A stretch of DNA of 64,000 bases from positions 1 to 64,000 of the forward strand of contig JBGQAK010000012.1 of NCBI GenBank assembly GCA_041494245.1, in the 5' to 3' direction. The stretch comes from RBG-13-68-16 sp041494245. Its GTDB lineage: Bacteria > Acidobacteriota > Thermoanaerobaculia > Thermoanaerobaculales > Thermoanaerobaculaceae. Positions 18,015 to 26,585 of this stretch are shown one piece after another. The notes below the pieces were generated by a model, which saw nothing but the letters and a program-made list of their open reading frames with translations, was not told where the DNA came from and did no database searches. The translations under genes were made by a program, and so were the position numbers. How positions within the stretch are numbered: the first letter of the stretch is position 1; each line of letters starts with the position of its first letter.

Positions 18015-18072
18015 GAAACGGGGTAACGTGGGTTCGAATAAGGGTAACAATATGCATCTATTACCCCGTTTC
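18015..18072. promoter_or_regulatory. Perfect 12-bp inverted repeat upstream of fic, candidate operator
   Basis: GAAACGGGGTAA (18015-18026) and TTACCCCGTTTC (18061-18072) are exact reverse complements separated by 34 bases. A partial third copy (AAGGGTAAC) lies between them. They lie in the ~100 bp between the hsdR stop and the fic start. They could bind the Fic protein's winged helix, or form an RNA hairpin ending hsdR transcription. Confidence 0.6.
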
Positions 18073-18105
18073 GAGGACAACCTTACCACCATCCACTTGG
18101 GTTGT

Positions 18106-20928
18106 CTATGCCACCAAGCTCCCGGCGAGCCGCAGGACCTCCTCGATCTCCCCGGGCTTGAAGACGCCCCGGATGCCACGCGGGTGGATCTGCGTAAATG
18201 GCAGATCTACAAGATCTTGCTTGGCAAGTCTGCCGGTTTGCAGGATGAACGTCTTGAGCGTCTGAAGGAAGCGGATCTGCAGCCCGGTGAGGCCGGTATG
18301 GGCAGCGATGAACGCGTCGAATGCCTGAGTGACCGTCTCGGGCCACGCCTCGAGCCGCTCGACACCGAGAACGTGGCGCATGAGCCGCACAAAGGTGGCG
18401 GTGCGGTGGTTGTACACCTTGCGCAGGAGTTGGACCGTGATGTGCGGGTCGTGCCGTTCGAGCAGGTCGGCCAACTCATGGATCTCCTGGTCGGAGATGG
18501 CCTCGCCCGCCTTGATCCTCGCGATGACAGGATTGGAGGCGACAAGCCCCTGAACGTACGCTTCCACGCGGGCCCGGTACGCCGACGAAGTGATGCGTTC
18601 GTGCTCGGGTCCGACGTCGACCCATTCCTTGGTCGCCAACAGGTCTGTGATGTCGAGCTTCATCATCGGGTCCGACCGGCGTTGGCGGAACCGCATGAGA
18701 GGCGCGAGGCGCCGGGCCAATTCGCGGAGCTTCTCGTCGGTCGGCTGGGTCCACCACGCTGGGCGCAGAACGGCCTCTATGAGGTCTCGCTCCTTCGCCA
18801 CAACGTTGACGGAGAGGGGGAGCTCGCTCACCTGGAGGACAACGCTGTCCCGAATCACCTCGAAGGCGTCGCGTTTGTCTTGGAGCAGCGCCGTACCCAA
18901 CTCGACGACCTCGGTCTCGAAGCGCAACGCTTTGAAGTCGGCGTCGGAGCGCGCACCCATCACGGGTGCAACGGTGGTTCGCAGGAATGCCAGGTCCTGG
19001 GGGCCGAGGTGCTGCCAGAACTGCTCGTCTCGAGTCACCGCGAGATCGGACGCCGCCTCCTTTACCACCACGTTGTTTCTGGGCAGGGCCGCCAGGTCGG
19101 CTCGTAGATCAACCTTCACGAGTTCGGCAATGTCGCCTCGCGCCGCGGTGCTGGCAGCTTCGAGCTCGTCGAGACGTGCCCTGAACAGCCGCACCGGCAG
19201 CTGCACTTGCTGTCCAGGTTCCCGACCCTTTGGGTTCATCTTGAAGTACTCGAAGTTGCCCCAGCAGTCGATGATGAGGAATCGGTCCTTCTCGGGGCAC
19301 CAGGGGCGGCGCTTTACAGGATCGGTCTCGAGCACCCTCGTCCCGCGGCCGATCATCTGCCAGAACTTGACGTACGAGTACACCGGTTTGGCGAACACGA
19401 GGTTGACGACCTCGCGAACATCCACGCCGGTGTCGAGAATGTCGACGGAAATGGCGACGCGCGGCATGTCCTGGGTCTTGAATTGATCGAGCAGGCCGCC
19501 CTTGCCGTAGACGAATCGGTCGTCGGAAACGAGCACGCGTGCGAGGCGCCCGGCGTGCTCGGGGTAGAGTCGATCGAAGAGTGCCTCGATCCTCCGCGCG
19601 TGTCCCTTCGAAATGGCGAAGATGATGGTCTTACCCGGAATCACGCCGGAGGGGTCCTTGATGCACTCCTCCATGAACTCCCGCACGATCAATGCGTTGG
19701 TCCCTGAGTTCGTGACCTTGTGCTCGAGATCGGTGCCCTCGAAATCGATGTCTTCGAGGTCTTTTCCCTCTGCGACGAGCCGTGATTGGACCTGCGGAGG
19801 GAGAGCCCCGCCCTGGATACCTTCGATCTGGAACTTGGAACGCACCTTGAGCACCTCGAAGTCGCAAAGGTACGGCGGCACGTGGGCGACGGCCTCCTCG
19901 TACGTGTAGGCGAAGGTCGGGTCGTACGTGTCACAGTCGAAGAGCTCGAAGGTGTCGTGGTCAATCCGATCCGTCGGTGTCGCGGTCAGCCCGATCTTGA
20001 TGGCGTGGAAGTGACCGAGGACCTGCTGATAGACGTTGTAGATGCTGCGATGGCTCTCGTCCGCAATCACGACGTCAAAGAAATGGGGCGAGATCCACGA
20101 GGCCGGCGATTCGCCATTGTGGATCAGGTTGAGCATCGTCGGATATGTGGTGACGTAGATCCTCCGCTCCCTGACGAAGCCCTTTTCGCTTTCCTGCGGC
20201 CATACCGGCTCGGAGGGCATGAACTCCTTGAACGTCGCCAGGGCCTGGTCGCGAAGCGCGATGCGATCCACCAGGAACAGCACCCGCTTTGCCCAGCGAG
20301 CGCGGAACAGAACATCGATCAGCGAAACAGCCGTCCTGGTCTTGCCCGTGCCGGTGGCCATCACCAGCAACAGCTTCGTGCGCTTGGCCTCGAGCGCTTC
20401 GAGCACTGCACGGATCGCCGCGATCTGGTAGTCGCGTCCGGAAATCCTCGCGTCGATCAGCTCAACCGACAGGGGTTTCCTGGCGTCCCGGCGTTGGGCC
20501 ATCCACTCGAGGTCGTCCGGCGTGGGAAAACCGTGGATCTGAATCGGTGGGTAAAACCCGTGCTCCCAGAGATAGCTCTGAACGCCGTTGGTGTAGAGGA
20601 TGAAGGGCAACGGTCCACCGTGGATCCGCTGCAGGTTTGTGGCGTATCGAAGGGCCTGCTCCCGGCCAAGCTCCGCGTCCTTGCTGGTGCGCTTGGCCTC
20701 GACGACCGCGATCGGTTTGCCATGCAGGACCAGCCCATAGTCGGCGAATTGATGTCCCGCGTATTGGCTCTCCGGCTCAGCCACGCGCGGAGGTAGTTCA
20801 TCGCCCGGCTTGATGTCGAGTTCTTGGATGACCTGCGACGGGTCGTCAAGGTCCCAGCCGGCGAGACCGAGGTCCTCGTCGATGAGCCGCCGCCTGGTTT
20901 CTGCCTCGTTCAGATCCACGTCAAACAA
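18106..20928 (-). CDS. hsdR: Type I restriction enzyme endonuclease/translocase subunit
   Basis: The 940-residue protein has an N-terminal PD-(D/E)xK nuclease (D63, then E77-A-K79). An SF2 motor follows with Walker A ATGTGKT at 191-197 and DESH at 290-293. Helicase motifs GLTATP and QMIGRGTR come later, then a C-terminal helical domain. HsdR translocates DNA and cuts it far from the recognition site. It is the first gene of the minus-strand locus. No frameshift or stop interrupts it, so the system looks functional. Confidence 0.94.
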   Translation of the reverse strand: MFDVDLNEAETRRRLIDEDLGLAGWDLDDPSQVIQELDIKPGDELPPRVAEPESQYAGHQFADYGLVLHGKPIAVVEAKRTSKDAELGREQALRYATNLQRIHGGPLPFILYTNGVQSYLWEHGFYPPIQIHGFPTPDDLEWMAQRRDARKPLSVELIDARISGRDYQIAAIRAVLEALEAKRTKLLLVMATGTGKTRTAVSLIDVLFRARWAKRVLFLVDRIALRDQALATFKEFMPSEPVWPQESEKGFVRERRIYVTTYPTMLNLIHNGESPASWISPHFFDVVIADESHRSIYNVYQQVLGHFHAIKIGLTATPTDRIDHDTFELFDCDTYDPTFAYTYEEAVAHVPPYLCDFEVLKVRSKFQIEGIQGGALPPQVQSRLVAEGKDLEDIDFEGTDLEHKVTNSGTNALIVREFMEECIKDPSGVIPGKTIIFAISKGHARRIEALFDRLYPEHAGRLARVLVSDDRFVYGKGGLLDQFKTQDMPRVAISVDILDTGVDVREVVNLVFAKPVYSYVKFWQMIGRGTRVLETDPVKRRPWCPEKDRFLIIDCWGNFEYFKMNPKGREPGQQVQLPVRLFRARLDELEAASTAARGDIAELVKVDLRADLAALPRNNVVVKEAASDLAVTRDEQFWQHLGPQDLAFLRTTVAPVMGARSDADFKALRFETEVVELGTALLQDKRDAFEVIRDSVVLQVSELPLSVNVVAKERDLIEAVLRPAWWTQPTDEKLRELARRLAPLMRFRQRRSDPMMKLDITDLLATKEWVDVGPEHERITSSAYRARVEAYVQGLVASNPVIARIKAGEAISDQEIHELADLLERHDPHITVQLLRKVYNHRTATFVRLMRHVLGVERLEAWPETVTQAFDAFIAAHTGLTGLQIRFLQTLKTFILQTGRLAKQDLVDLPFTQIHPRGIRGVFKPGEIEEVLRLAGSLVA

Positions 20929-21253
20929 CCTCGCTTGGTGCAGGTTCGCATTACAGTCTCAACTTCGGGCAGCTAGAGGCAACCTTCACTCTTCTCAGAA
21001 TACCGCACAGAGACACCTGAGGCACTGAGCGCGGGGGCCCGGCTCGCCCTGCGGGTCACCGCGGCGTTGCAACGCGCGGGGAGCTCGCTGCGACCGCCCC
21101 GCAGCTCCCGCCGCCTCCGCGACGACCTTACGCGATCATCGCTTACGTCGTTCTCGCGGCGTCCGTCAACAGGGGGCAGGGTAAGCGGCCCGTTGACGGA
21201 AGCGCCAGGGGTTGCAGCGATGTAGACTCGCGCGGCAAGCCGAGGCCACGAAC
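20929..21253. other. Intergenic region between hsdR and a divergent gene
   Basis: No gene is seen. CGTCAAC near 21165 and GTTGACG near 21191 form a short inverted pair that could be an operator. Promoters for hsdR (minus) and the next gene (plus) should be here, but I cannot place them. Confidence 0.35.
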
Positions 21254-21763
21254 TTGACTGCCCGACGCCGCAAGAAGAAGGAAGACCCCTTCGACCAATA
21301 TGTCTCGTATTACCTAACGGTCCTCGAATGGCATGCGTTCTACGAGGGGCCGCGTTTCGAGCAGCGCAGGGTTCCGTACCACGACTGGAGGACTCACACG
21401 GACAGGATCGCCCACGAGGATGAACTCAAAGATGAGGAATGGCTTTCTCTCGATCTGATTGTGGAGCCGTACCGGATGCCGCTCACAGTCAGCAAACGCG
21501 AGGTCACGAGGTTCAACTTCACCGTCACAAGCTCCAGCGAGGCGCACGGCGGTCTGTTCCAGACCACCCGTGACGGGAGCCTCCACGGCTGGGTGCATTT
21601 TCCTTTTCCCGGTGTCCAAACGCTGGTTACGCTGCTTGCCTGTGGGCGCCAGGTCATCCTCGAGGTCAACGGGTCGGCGTTCAAGCGGGGCACTGCGCTG
21701 ATCCGCTCCACAAGCAGCTGGAGAACCGCGGGCCATCCCGATCTCGAGGCTGAGTTTGCGTAA
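21254..21763 (+). CDS. Hypothetical protein beside the restriction locus
   Basis: This ~169-residue soluble protein has a Lys/Arg-rich start (ARRRKKKEDPFDQYVSYYL). A central region rich in Trp and aromatic residues (EWHAFYEGPRFEQ, GWVHFPFPGVQTLVTLL) follows. The start is uncertain: the TTG at 21254 has GAGG upstream, and a TTG at 21212 is also in frame. No family is recognised. It ends about 57 bp before a full GGTACC-family element. Confidence 0.5.
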   Translation: MTARRRKKKEDPFDQYVSYYLTVLEWHAFYEGPRFEQRRVPYHDWRTHTDRIAHEDELKDEEWLSLDLIVEPYRMPLTVSKREVTRFNFTVTSSSEAHGGLFQTTRDGSLHGWVHFPFPGVQTLVTLLACGRQVILEVNGSAFKRGTALIRSTSSWRTAGHPDLEAEFA

Positions 21764-21819
21764 GAAAGGTACCAGTCGTCCATGACGTGTTAGCGTCCCC
21801 GGCAACAATGATCGGCACT

Positions 21820-22064
21820 GGTACCACCAGCAGGTACCACCATCTCACCTTTGCCCTGGATGAGTACAAGGTCCGGCAGATATGCCGGCTGCGACGAAGG
21901 GTACCGGGTTCCGCTATCCAAGCATTCGATTCCGGCAAGAACCCGCCATCGAAGCGATTGCGCGGACACAAGCGCGCGCGCCTCCCGTGCTATCGTCTTG
22001 TTACGTGCTCATAGGCTCCGATGGTGCCGCAGGCGAGGAAGGTGAGAAAGTGATACCTGGTACC
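21820..22064 (+). mobile_element. Full copy A of the GGTACC palindromic element (MITE-like)
   Basis: The left end, GGTACCACC with CAGGTACCACC and ATCTCACC, is answered by a right end at 22041-22064 (GGTGAGAAAGTG, ATACCTGGTACC) that is its near reverse complement. The ~200-bp interior is shared with copies at 28957, 30786 and 34156 (for example GTTCCGCTAT, AAGCATTCGATTCCGGCAAG, CATCGAAGCGATT). It has no coding capacity. Further GGTATC/GGTACC pieces follow to 22098. Confidence 0.85.
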
Positions 22065-22129
22065 CACAAAATAGGCACCAGGTATCCCATTTGGTACCTA
22101 GGAGCAAGCGATGAGAACGGCGACTGCAC

Positions 22130-23365
22130 ATGAACAAGTCGAGTGACGAATCGCATGCGGCTGCCGGCTCACACCCGATCATGGGGGGCGTGATCGTGCT
22201 CTACTTCGTGATCGGGCTCGAAGTGCTCATCATGATCAGCCCGTTCGCCGCCTTCTTCTACGCGGCGTTCAACCCAATCCTGCTGTTCCTCGCCAGATGG
22301 CCGTCCACGCACTGGCTGTCCGCCTTCTTCCTGCCGCACATGGTGATGCCGCCGGACGCGCTTCTGAAGGTGGTCCGTGTCGCCGGGTCGGTCCTATTCG
22401 TGGGCGGCGCACTCGTGTTCTTGGTATGCGCCGGCCAGGTCTACTTCCACAAGCTCGCCCGTCGCGGGCCAGCGTTGGGTGGTCTGTATCGTTGGCTTCA
22501 GCACCCGCAGTACCTGGCGCTCGCCGTGACCGGCCTCGGGCTGGCGATCCTGTGGCCGCGTTTCCTCACTGTGGCGCTCTGGGCTGTCATGGTTGCCCTC
22601 TACTACCTCCTCGCCCGGGACGAGGAGCGCCGGATGGTCACGCAATTCGGAGATCAGTACCGCGACTACACGGAGAGGACCGGCATGTTCGTCCCGCGCC
22701 CCCTCGACCGGCTCCTCGGTCGAATTCCACTCCCGCGGCACCTCTTCCCGCGCTCAGCCGTGGTGTTTGTGCTCGCGTTCGGGCTCGCAGTGGGTACAGC
22801 CTTCGCGCTGCGCAGCTACACGGTGGCGAGGTTGCCCCTTTGGTCAGACGGCCACGTGATGGTCCTTCCGATCCTGCCCGCGGACAAAGCCATGCTCCAG
22901 CATCGAATGACGGCTGTGCTGCAGATGCCGGAGGTGCGGTCTCGGCTCCAGCAAGGTTCGGGAGCTATCCTCGGTTACCTCGTCCCCAAGGAATACATCA
23001 TGCAGGGGATGATCGCCGACACGGACCCTGCGTGGCGCATTTACGAGCACCATCAGACCCTCGCGATGATCACTGACTGGATCATCCACCCGTTCCGGCA
23101 CCTCGAGGGCGGGCACTCGATGATGCACCACGCGATGAGCGGGCCGGGTGCCGATGCGCCGTCCAGCCCGACGGTCCGGCGCCTCATCTTCCTTCGTGTG
23201 CAGACTGGCAGGACCACGGAGTCGCCGGCGTCCCTCTTCAGCATTGACGCAACCCGCACGCCGCAGTTCTTCGTCGACGTCGATTTCCACACGCTCACGA
23301 TTCTCGAGGTCAAGGATCTGGGCCCGGGTACCGGCTGGGGTTTCGTACCGACCCCGATGTTCTGA
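22130..23365 (+). CDS. Membrane methyltransferase (PEMT/isoprenylcysteine type) with extra C-terminal domain
   Basis: The first ~225 of 411 residues hold about five membrane spans and the family motifs: LQHPQYLALAVTGLGLAI and DEERRMVTQFGDQYRDY...VPRP, the SAM and substrate region of phospholipid/ICMT-like methyltransferases. Residues ~225-411 form one more membrane span and a soluble part I do not recognise. That part contains H-rich segments (IYEHHQTLAMITDWIIHPF, GGHSMMHHAMSG). The acceptor is unknown. The start lies 66 bp after the end of repeat copy A. Confidence 0.7.
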   Translation: MNKSSDESHAAAGSHPIMGGVIVLYFVIGLEVLIMISPFAAFFYAAFNPILLFLARWPSTHWLSAFFLPHMVMPPDALLKVVRVAGSVLFVGGALVFLVCAGQVYFHKLARRGPALGGLYRWLQHPQYLALAVTGLGLAILWPRFLTVALWAVMVALYYLLARDEERRMVTQFGDQYRDYTERTGMFVPRPLDRLLGRIPLPRHLFPRSAVVFVLAFGLAVGTAFALRSYTVARLPLWSDGHVMVLPILPADKAMLQHRMTAVLQMPEVRSRLQQGSGAILGYLVPKEYIMQGMIADTDPAWRIYEHHQTLAMITDWIIHPFRHLEGGHSMMHHAMSGPGADAPSSPTVRRLIFLRVQTGRTTESPASLFSIDATRTPQFFVDVDFHTLTILEVKDLGPGTGWGFVPTPMF

Positions 23366-23869
23366 AGCGCGAACGCCCGCGGCCTATCAGGTCGCACGCA
23401 CATTCGCCTAACACCGAGGCGTGTCGCGCAACTCCTCTCGAAGACGTGCTCGACCGGTTGTCGCGTACCCCGATGCCGATCCGCACGGTCGAGCTCTTGG
23501 TGTGCAGGAACTGCAGCGAGTAGTCCTTCCCGCCGATCCGCAGGGACAGCCGGGCTCCCGGGTGCAGCACGGTGCTCCCCGACTTGAACTCAAGCCGCTG
23601 CGTTTAGAACGCGCTGAGGCGTCCTCCTAACCATAAGGGCGTGGGTTCGATCACCACACGGCCCAATGACTTACGAGACAAAGATTCGCCCTTGCCCCCG
23701 GTTGCCCCTCCCGCCTGAGTGGCCGCAGGCGTCGCGGGCGAGTTACACGCGCACGCGCCAGCGGTTCCTTCCTCGTCGGAGGCCCTGCCCTTGAACTTTC
23801 GTGGTGGCGTCAGCGGTTCTCGTTAATGCGTGTTACTGGAATTAGGCGCACAAACAGAGGAGGTGTGAA
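23366..23869. other. Intergenic region with decayed material
   Basis: No intact gene is seen. A minus-strand open frame around 23410-23590 (GARLSLRIGGKDYSLQFLHT) might be a gene remnant. A tRNA-like 3' half follows at 23621-23665. AGGAGG just before the next gene is its ribosome site. Confidence 0.4.
23621..23665 (+). pseudogene. tRNA 3'-half remnant, possible old attachment site
   Basis: CCTCCTAA, like an Arg(CCT) anticodon loop, is followed by a T-arm GTGGG-TTCGATC-ACCAC (23641-23657, one closing mismatch) and an ACGGCCCA acceptor-like end. No matching 5' half or D-arm is present. Such 3' tRNA pieces typically mark integration of a mobile element. Confidence 0.4.
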
Positions 23870-24349
23870 ATGTCCTCACCCCTGGGAACCGTCCGCGAAA
23901 GAATCCAGGCTCAGGGTTTCTGTGGCCTCGACGACGAAACCTGCGCGGAAATCAACTATCCGTTACGGATGTCGCCGGCTATCTGCATGGTGTGGGCGGC
24001 CGTGGGAACTGCGCTCGCCTCGCCAACAATTCTCTGGGCCTTGGCGCCGTTTGCGGCGTTGGGAGCACTACTGCCCGGCCATCCGTTTGACGTTCTCTAC
24101 AATCACGGACTGCGTCATCTACTCGGAACACCGGCACTGCCCCGCTACGGGGTCCGCCGCCGATTCGCCTGCGCCCTAGCGACGACCATGATTGTCGCGG
24201 CCGCATGGGCTTTCCAGGCAGGCATGCCCACGGTCGGCTATATCGTCGGCTGGTCGATGGTGGCGGCCGCCTTTGTCAACGTAAGCATGGGATTCTGTAT
24301 ACCCTCGTTCATGGTTCGAATCTTCTTCGGCAGGGTGGTATGTGGGTAA
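23870..24349 (+). CDS. DUF4395-family membrane protein
   Basis: The 159-residue protein fits DUF4395: a short N terminus with Cys (QGFCGLDDETCAEINYPLR), four hydrophobic segments and a conserved C-terminal GFCIPSFMVRIFFGRVVC. AGGAGG precedes the ATG. In other genomes these proteins often sit beside thioredoxin or sulfurtransferase genes, as here. The Cys residues at both ends may take part in thiol or sulfur transfer at the membrane; that is inference. Confidence 0.75.
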   Translation: MSSPLGTVRERIQAQGFCGLDDETCAEINYPLRMSPAICMVWAAVGTALASPTILWALAPFAALGALLPGHPFDVLYNHGLRHLLGTPALPRYGVRRRFACALATTMIVAAAWAFQAGMPTVGYIVGWSMVAAAFVNVSMGFCIPSFMVRIFFGRVVCG

Positions 24350-24378
24350 ATCGAAAGCCTTTCCACTGCTTGCAGCGG

Positions 24379-24430
24379 GCGCGCCGAGAGGGACTCGAAC
24401 CCCCAACCTTCTGATGCTGTCTCAGAGCAC
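24379..24430 (-). pseudogene. tRNA 3'-half remnant
   Basis: On the minus strand, an anticodon-like stem-loop (TGCT-CTGAGAC-AGCA) is followed by AGAAGGTTG. Then come a T-arm GGGGG-TTCGAGT-CCCTC and the acceptor-like TCGGCGCGCC. No complementary 5' acceptor or D-arm is found upstream, so it is not a complete tRNA. It probably marks an integration junction. Confidence 0.45.
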
Positions 24431-24640
24431 AGCACCAACGAGACGCCAGGTGCCGTTGCGTCCTGGCCCCCGAATGCAAAGAAGGTGCAGGCCACCAGGC
24501 TCGGTGGCCTTGCTTCGCGCCAGCAGCCCCCGCGGCCGCTGATGGGGCCACGGCGGGAAGGAGGCTCACCGGCCGACCGGTCACAATTGGGAACCGTCCA
24601 TCGCTTTTCAGGGGCAACGACACCTCGGGTCGAGCGCCGT

Positions 24641-25165
24641 CTACCGCTCCTTGAGAAGCTGGACAACGTCCCGCTCGATTGCGGCAAAATCGTCCTCTCC
24701 GTCGTGCCGGGCGCGCAGTCGTCCGGTGCGGTCGATGACGAAGGCCACGGGCAGCCCGAGGATTCCTCCCCAGAGCTTGGCGACCTCTTCGTCGCCGAGG
24801 GCGACCCGATAGGTCATCCCGTACCTGCGGCGAAACTCGCGAACGGGCGCCGGAGATTCGTCGAGCGAGATTCCAACTACCTCAAGGCCCTGCTTGCCGT
24901 ACTTCGCCAGGAGCTCGACAAAACGCGGGACTTGGGAGCGGCACGGTGGGCACCAGGTTGCCCAGAAATCGACGATGACCACCTTTCCACCTAGCAAGGC
25001 CAGACCGAGCGGTGCTCCGTCCAGGTCGACCAACTCGAGCTTCGGCGCCGGCCCGCCAATCTTCGGTCTAGGCGGCTCGGCGCCGAACGCCGTGTGCGCC
25101 AGGAGTCCCGCGAAGGCCACGGCTCGGAGCAGGAGCACGATCGTGCGGGCTGCTTTCTCAACCAT
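24641..25165 (-). CDS. TlpA/ResA-like thioredoxin-fold protein, exported
   Basis: The 174-residue protein has an N-terminal hydrophobic signal (residues 8-28). Its thioredoxin fold carries the redox motif WCPPC within VDFWATWCPPCRSQVP, and the cis-Pro region GLPVAFVID is present. It probably reduces disulfides or persulfides outside the membrane. Its ATG overlaps the end of the upstream rhodanese gene by eight bases, so the two form an operon. Confidence 0.88.
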   Translation of the reverse strand: MVEKAARTIVLLLRAVAFAGLLAHTAFGAEPPRPKIGGPAPKLELVDLDGAPLGLALLGGKVVIVDFWATWCPPCRSQVPRFVELLAKYGKQGLEVVGISLDESPAPVREFRRRYGMTYRVALGDEEVAKLWGGILGLPVAFVIDRTGRLRARHDGEDDFAAIERDVVQLLKER

Positions 25166-25706
25166 GGCTCGGGTCGCTCGCTTCCACGGGGTAGCCCTTC
25201 TGGACCCAGTCCACGCCGAAGTTCTTCGGCATGTAGAGGACCTTCACACGCGTGAACCCGGCCGCCTGCAGCATCGCCCAGGGCTGCTCGAGGTTCGGGC
25301 AATGCTTCCAAGGACAGCAGCCACAGTAGAGGACGATCGACTGCGTCTTCGGAAGCGCAGAGACGGCCCTCATGAGCGCGTTGAGCCCCGTCTGGTTCGA
25401 TCCCGGCCCGGCGTACTGCGACCCGGGAATGTGCGCCTGCGCGAAGAGGACGCGGTATCCAACGTGGTAGATCGCCGGCTTCTCCGCGCCGGCGGACCGG
25501 AGAATCTGCGCGAGCTCCTCCGGCGTGATTCGCTCCGCATTCTGCCAGGAGTCGACAGCTGGCGAAGGCGGGGCCTGCCCGTCGGACCAGGCCACGGTCG
25601 CCGGGATCCAGGCGATCAGCACGCCGAGAACCAGCGGAGCCATGCGGGCCCTTCCGGCGCCGCAGTTGCAAGCGGGGTGGATCGTCGGGCTCATGAGTAT
25701 CTCCAT
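25158..25706 (-). CDS. Exported rhodanese-like sulfurtransferase
   Basis: The 182-residue protein has an N-terminal Cys-rich leader and a hydrophobic segment (APLVLGVLIAWIPATVAW), so it is likely exported or anchored. The rhodanese domain contains YRVLFAQAHIPGSQYAGPG and an active-site loop CGCCPWKHC with four Cys. This is the Cys-rich variant known from PQQ-dependent alcohol-catabolism rhodaneses. The start at 25706 or the ATG twelve bases later are both possible. It is divergent from the ArsR-rhodanese gene across an operator-like region. Confidence 0.82.
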   Translation of the reverse strand: MEILMSPTIHPACNCGAGRARMAPLVLGVLIAWIPATVAWSDGQAPPSPAVDSWQNAERITPEELAQILRSAGAEKPAIYHVGYRVLFAQAHIPGSQYAGPGSNQTGLNALMRAVSALPKTQSIVLYCGCCPWKHCPNLEQPWAMLQAAGFTRVKVLYMPKNFGVDWVQKGYPVEASDPSHG

Positions 25707-25811
25707 ATCTCAGCCGCCAGGGCCGTGCGACCCAATGGCGGCGTTGACGTCGTGCGGTGCGAGCCGGCCTCGTGCGATGACGTCGGTCCGTGGGCACTTG
25801 ATTCTGCCATG

Positions 25812-25844
25812 GAATACGTCATTATTCAATTGGTTTATAGAATA
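25812..25844. promoter_or_regulatory. GAATA/TATTC half-sites in the divergent promoter region
   Basis: GAATA (25812-25816), TATTC (25823-25827) and GAATA (25840-25844) form two overlapping inverted pairs with 6- and 12-base spacers. They lie in an AT-rich patch between the divergent rhodanese/TlpA and ArsR-rhodanese/SQR operons. AT-rich palindromes of this type are usual ArsR-family operators. The neighbouring regulator is the obvious ligand. Confidence 0.55.
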
Positions 25845-25861
25845 CTAAAGGGGTGACGAGG

Positions 25862-26569
25862 ATGAGCCTGGAACGGCAGTACAAAGACGCTACCTACTGG
25901 CAGTTCGCGCGGATCGGCAAGGCCGTCTCCCACCCGAAACGGTTGGAGATCCTGGACCTTCTCTGCCAGAGCCCGCGGACGGTGGAGGCGTTGGCGCGGG
26001 AGGCGGGCCTCGGCATCGCCAGCGCGTCGCAGCACCTCAAAGTGCTCCGAGAAGCGCGTCTGTTGGACGCCGAGAAGAAGGGGCTTTTCGTCACCTACTG
26101 CCTGGCTGACGAGGCCGTGTGTGCCTTCTTTCGGACCATGAGGTCGCTGGCCGAATCGCGCTTGGCGGAGGTGGAACAGATTACGCGCCGGTTCCTCGAC
26201 GGCCGGGAGGGCATGGAGCCTGTGGAGGGCCGGGAGCTTCTCAAGCGCGTCCGGGAAGGCAGGGTTACGGTTCTGGACGTGCGGCCCACCGAGGAGTACA
26301 ACGCGGGCCACATCGCCGGCGCGCTCTCTATTCCCTTGCGTGAGCTGAAAGCGAGGATCAAGGAAATTCCCCGCGGCCAAGAGATCGTGGCCTACTGCCG
26401 GGGCCCCTACTGCGTGTTGGCGGTTCAAGCCGTGGAGGTGCTTCGCAAGGCGGGCGTGAGAGCGCGTCGCCTCCGGGAGGGTTTCCCCGATTGGCGGGCG
26501 GCGGGCTTGCCGGTGGGGCTCCCTCTAGGGTTGGAGGCCACTCGCGGGAAGAAACACGCTCGATCTTAA
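25862..26569 (+). CDS. ArsR-family regulator fused to a rhodanese domain
   Basis: Residues 1-95 of 235 are an ArsR winged helix (SHPKRLEILDLLCQSPRTVE, GIASASQHLKVLREARLL). Residues ~125-222 are a rhodanese domain with VLDVRPTEEYNAGHIAGA and the active loop CRGPYC (C179, C184). Cys at 35, 80 and 87 in the sensor half could form a thiol or persulfide switch. I use the ATG at 25862, nine bases after AAGGGG; the GTG at 25853 is also possible. It leads a plus-strand operon with SQR, which suggests a reactive-sulfur sensor. Confidence 0.85.
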   Translation: MSLERQYKDATYWQFARIGKAVSHPKRLEILDLLCQSPRTVEALAREAGLGIASASQHLKVLREARLLDAEKKGLFVTYCLADEAVCAFFRTMRSLAESRLAEVEQITRRFLDGREGMEPVEGRELLKRVREGRVTVLDVRPTEEYNAGHIAGALSIPLRELKARIKEIPRGQEIVAYCRGPYCVLAVQAVEVLRKAGVRARRLREGFPDWRAAGLPVGLPLGLEATRGKKHARS

Positions 26570-26585
26570 GAAGGAGGCATGAGTC

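Noticed and set aside
17350..19107. A 585-codon open frame on the plus strand across fic and hsdR
   Set aside because: It is antisense to two clearly conserved genes, has no family features, and is explained by GC-rich codon bias.
24379..24430. A complete tRNA gene
   Set aside because: Only the anticodon-like stem, T-arm and 3' acceptor are present. No D-arm or 5' acceptor can be paired.
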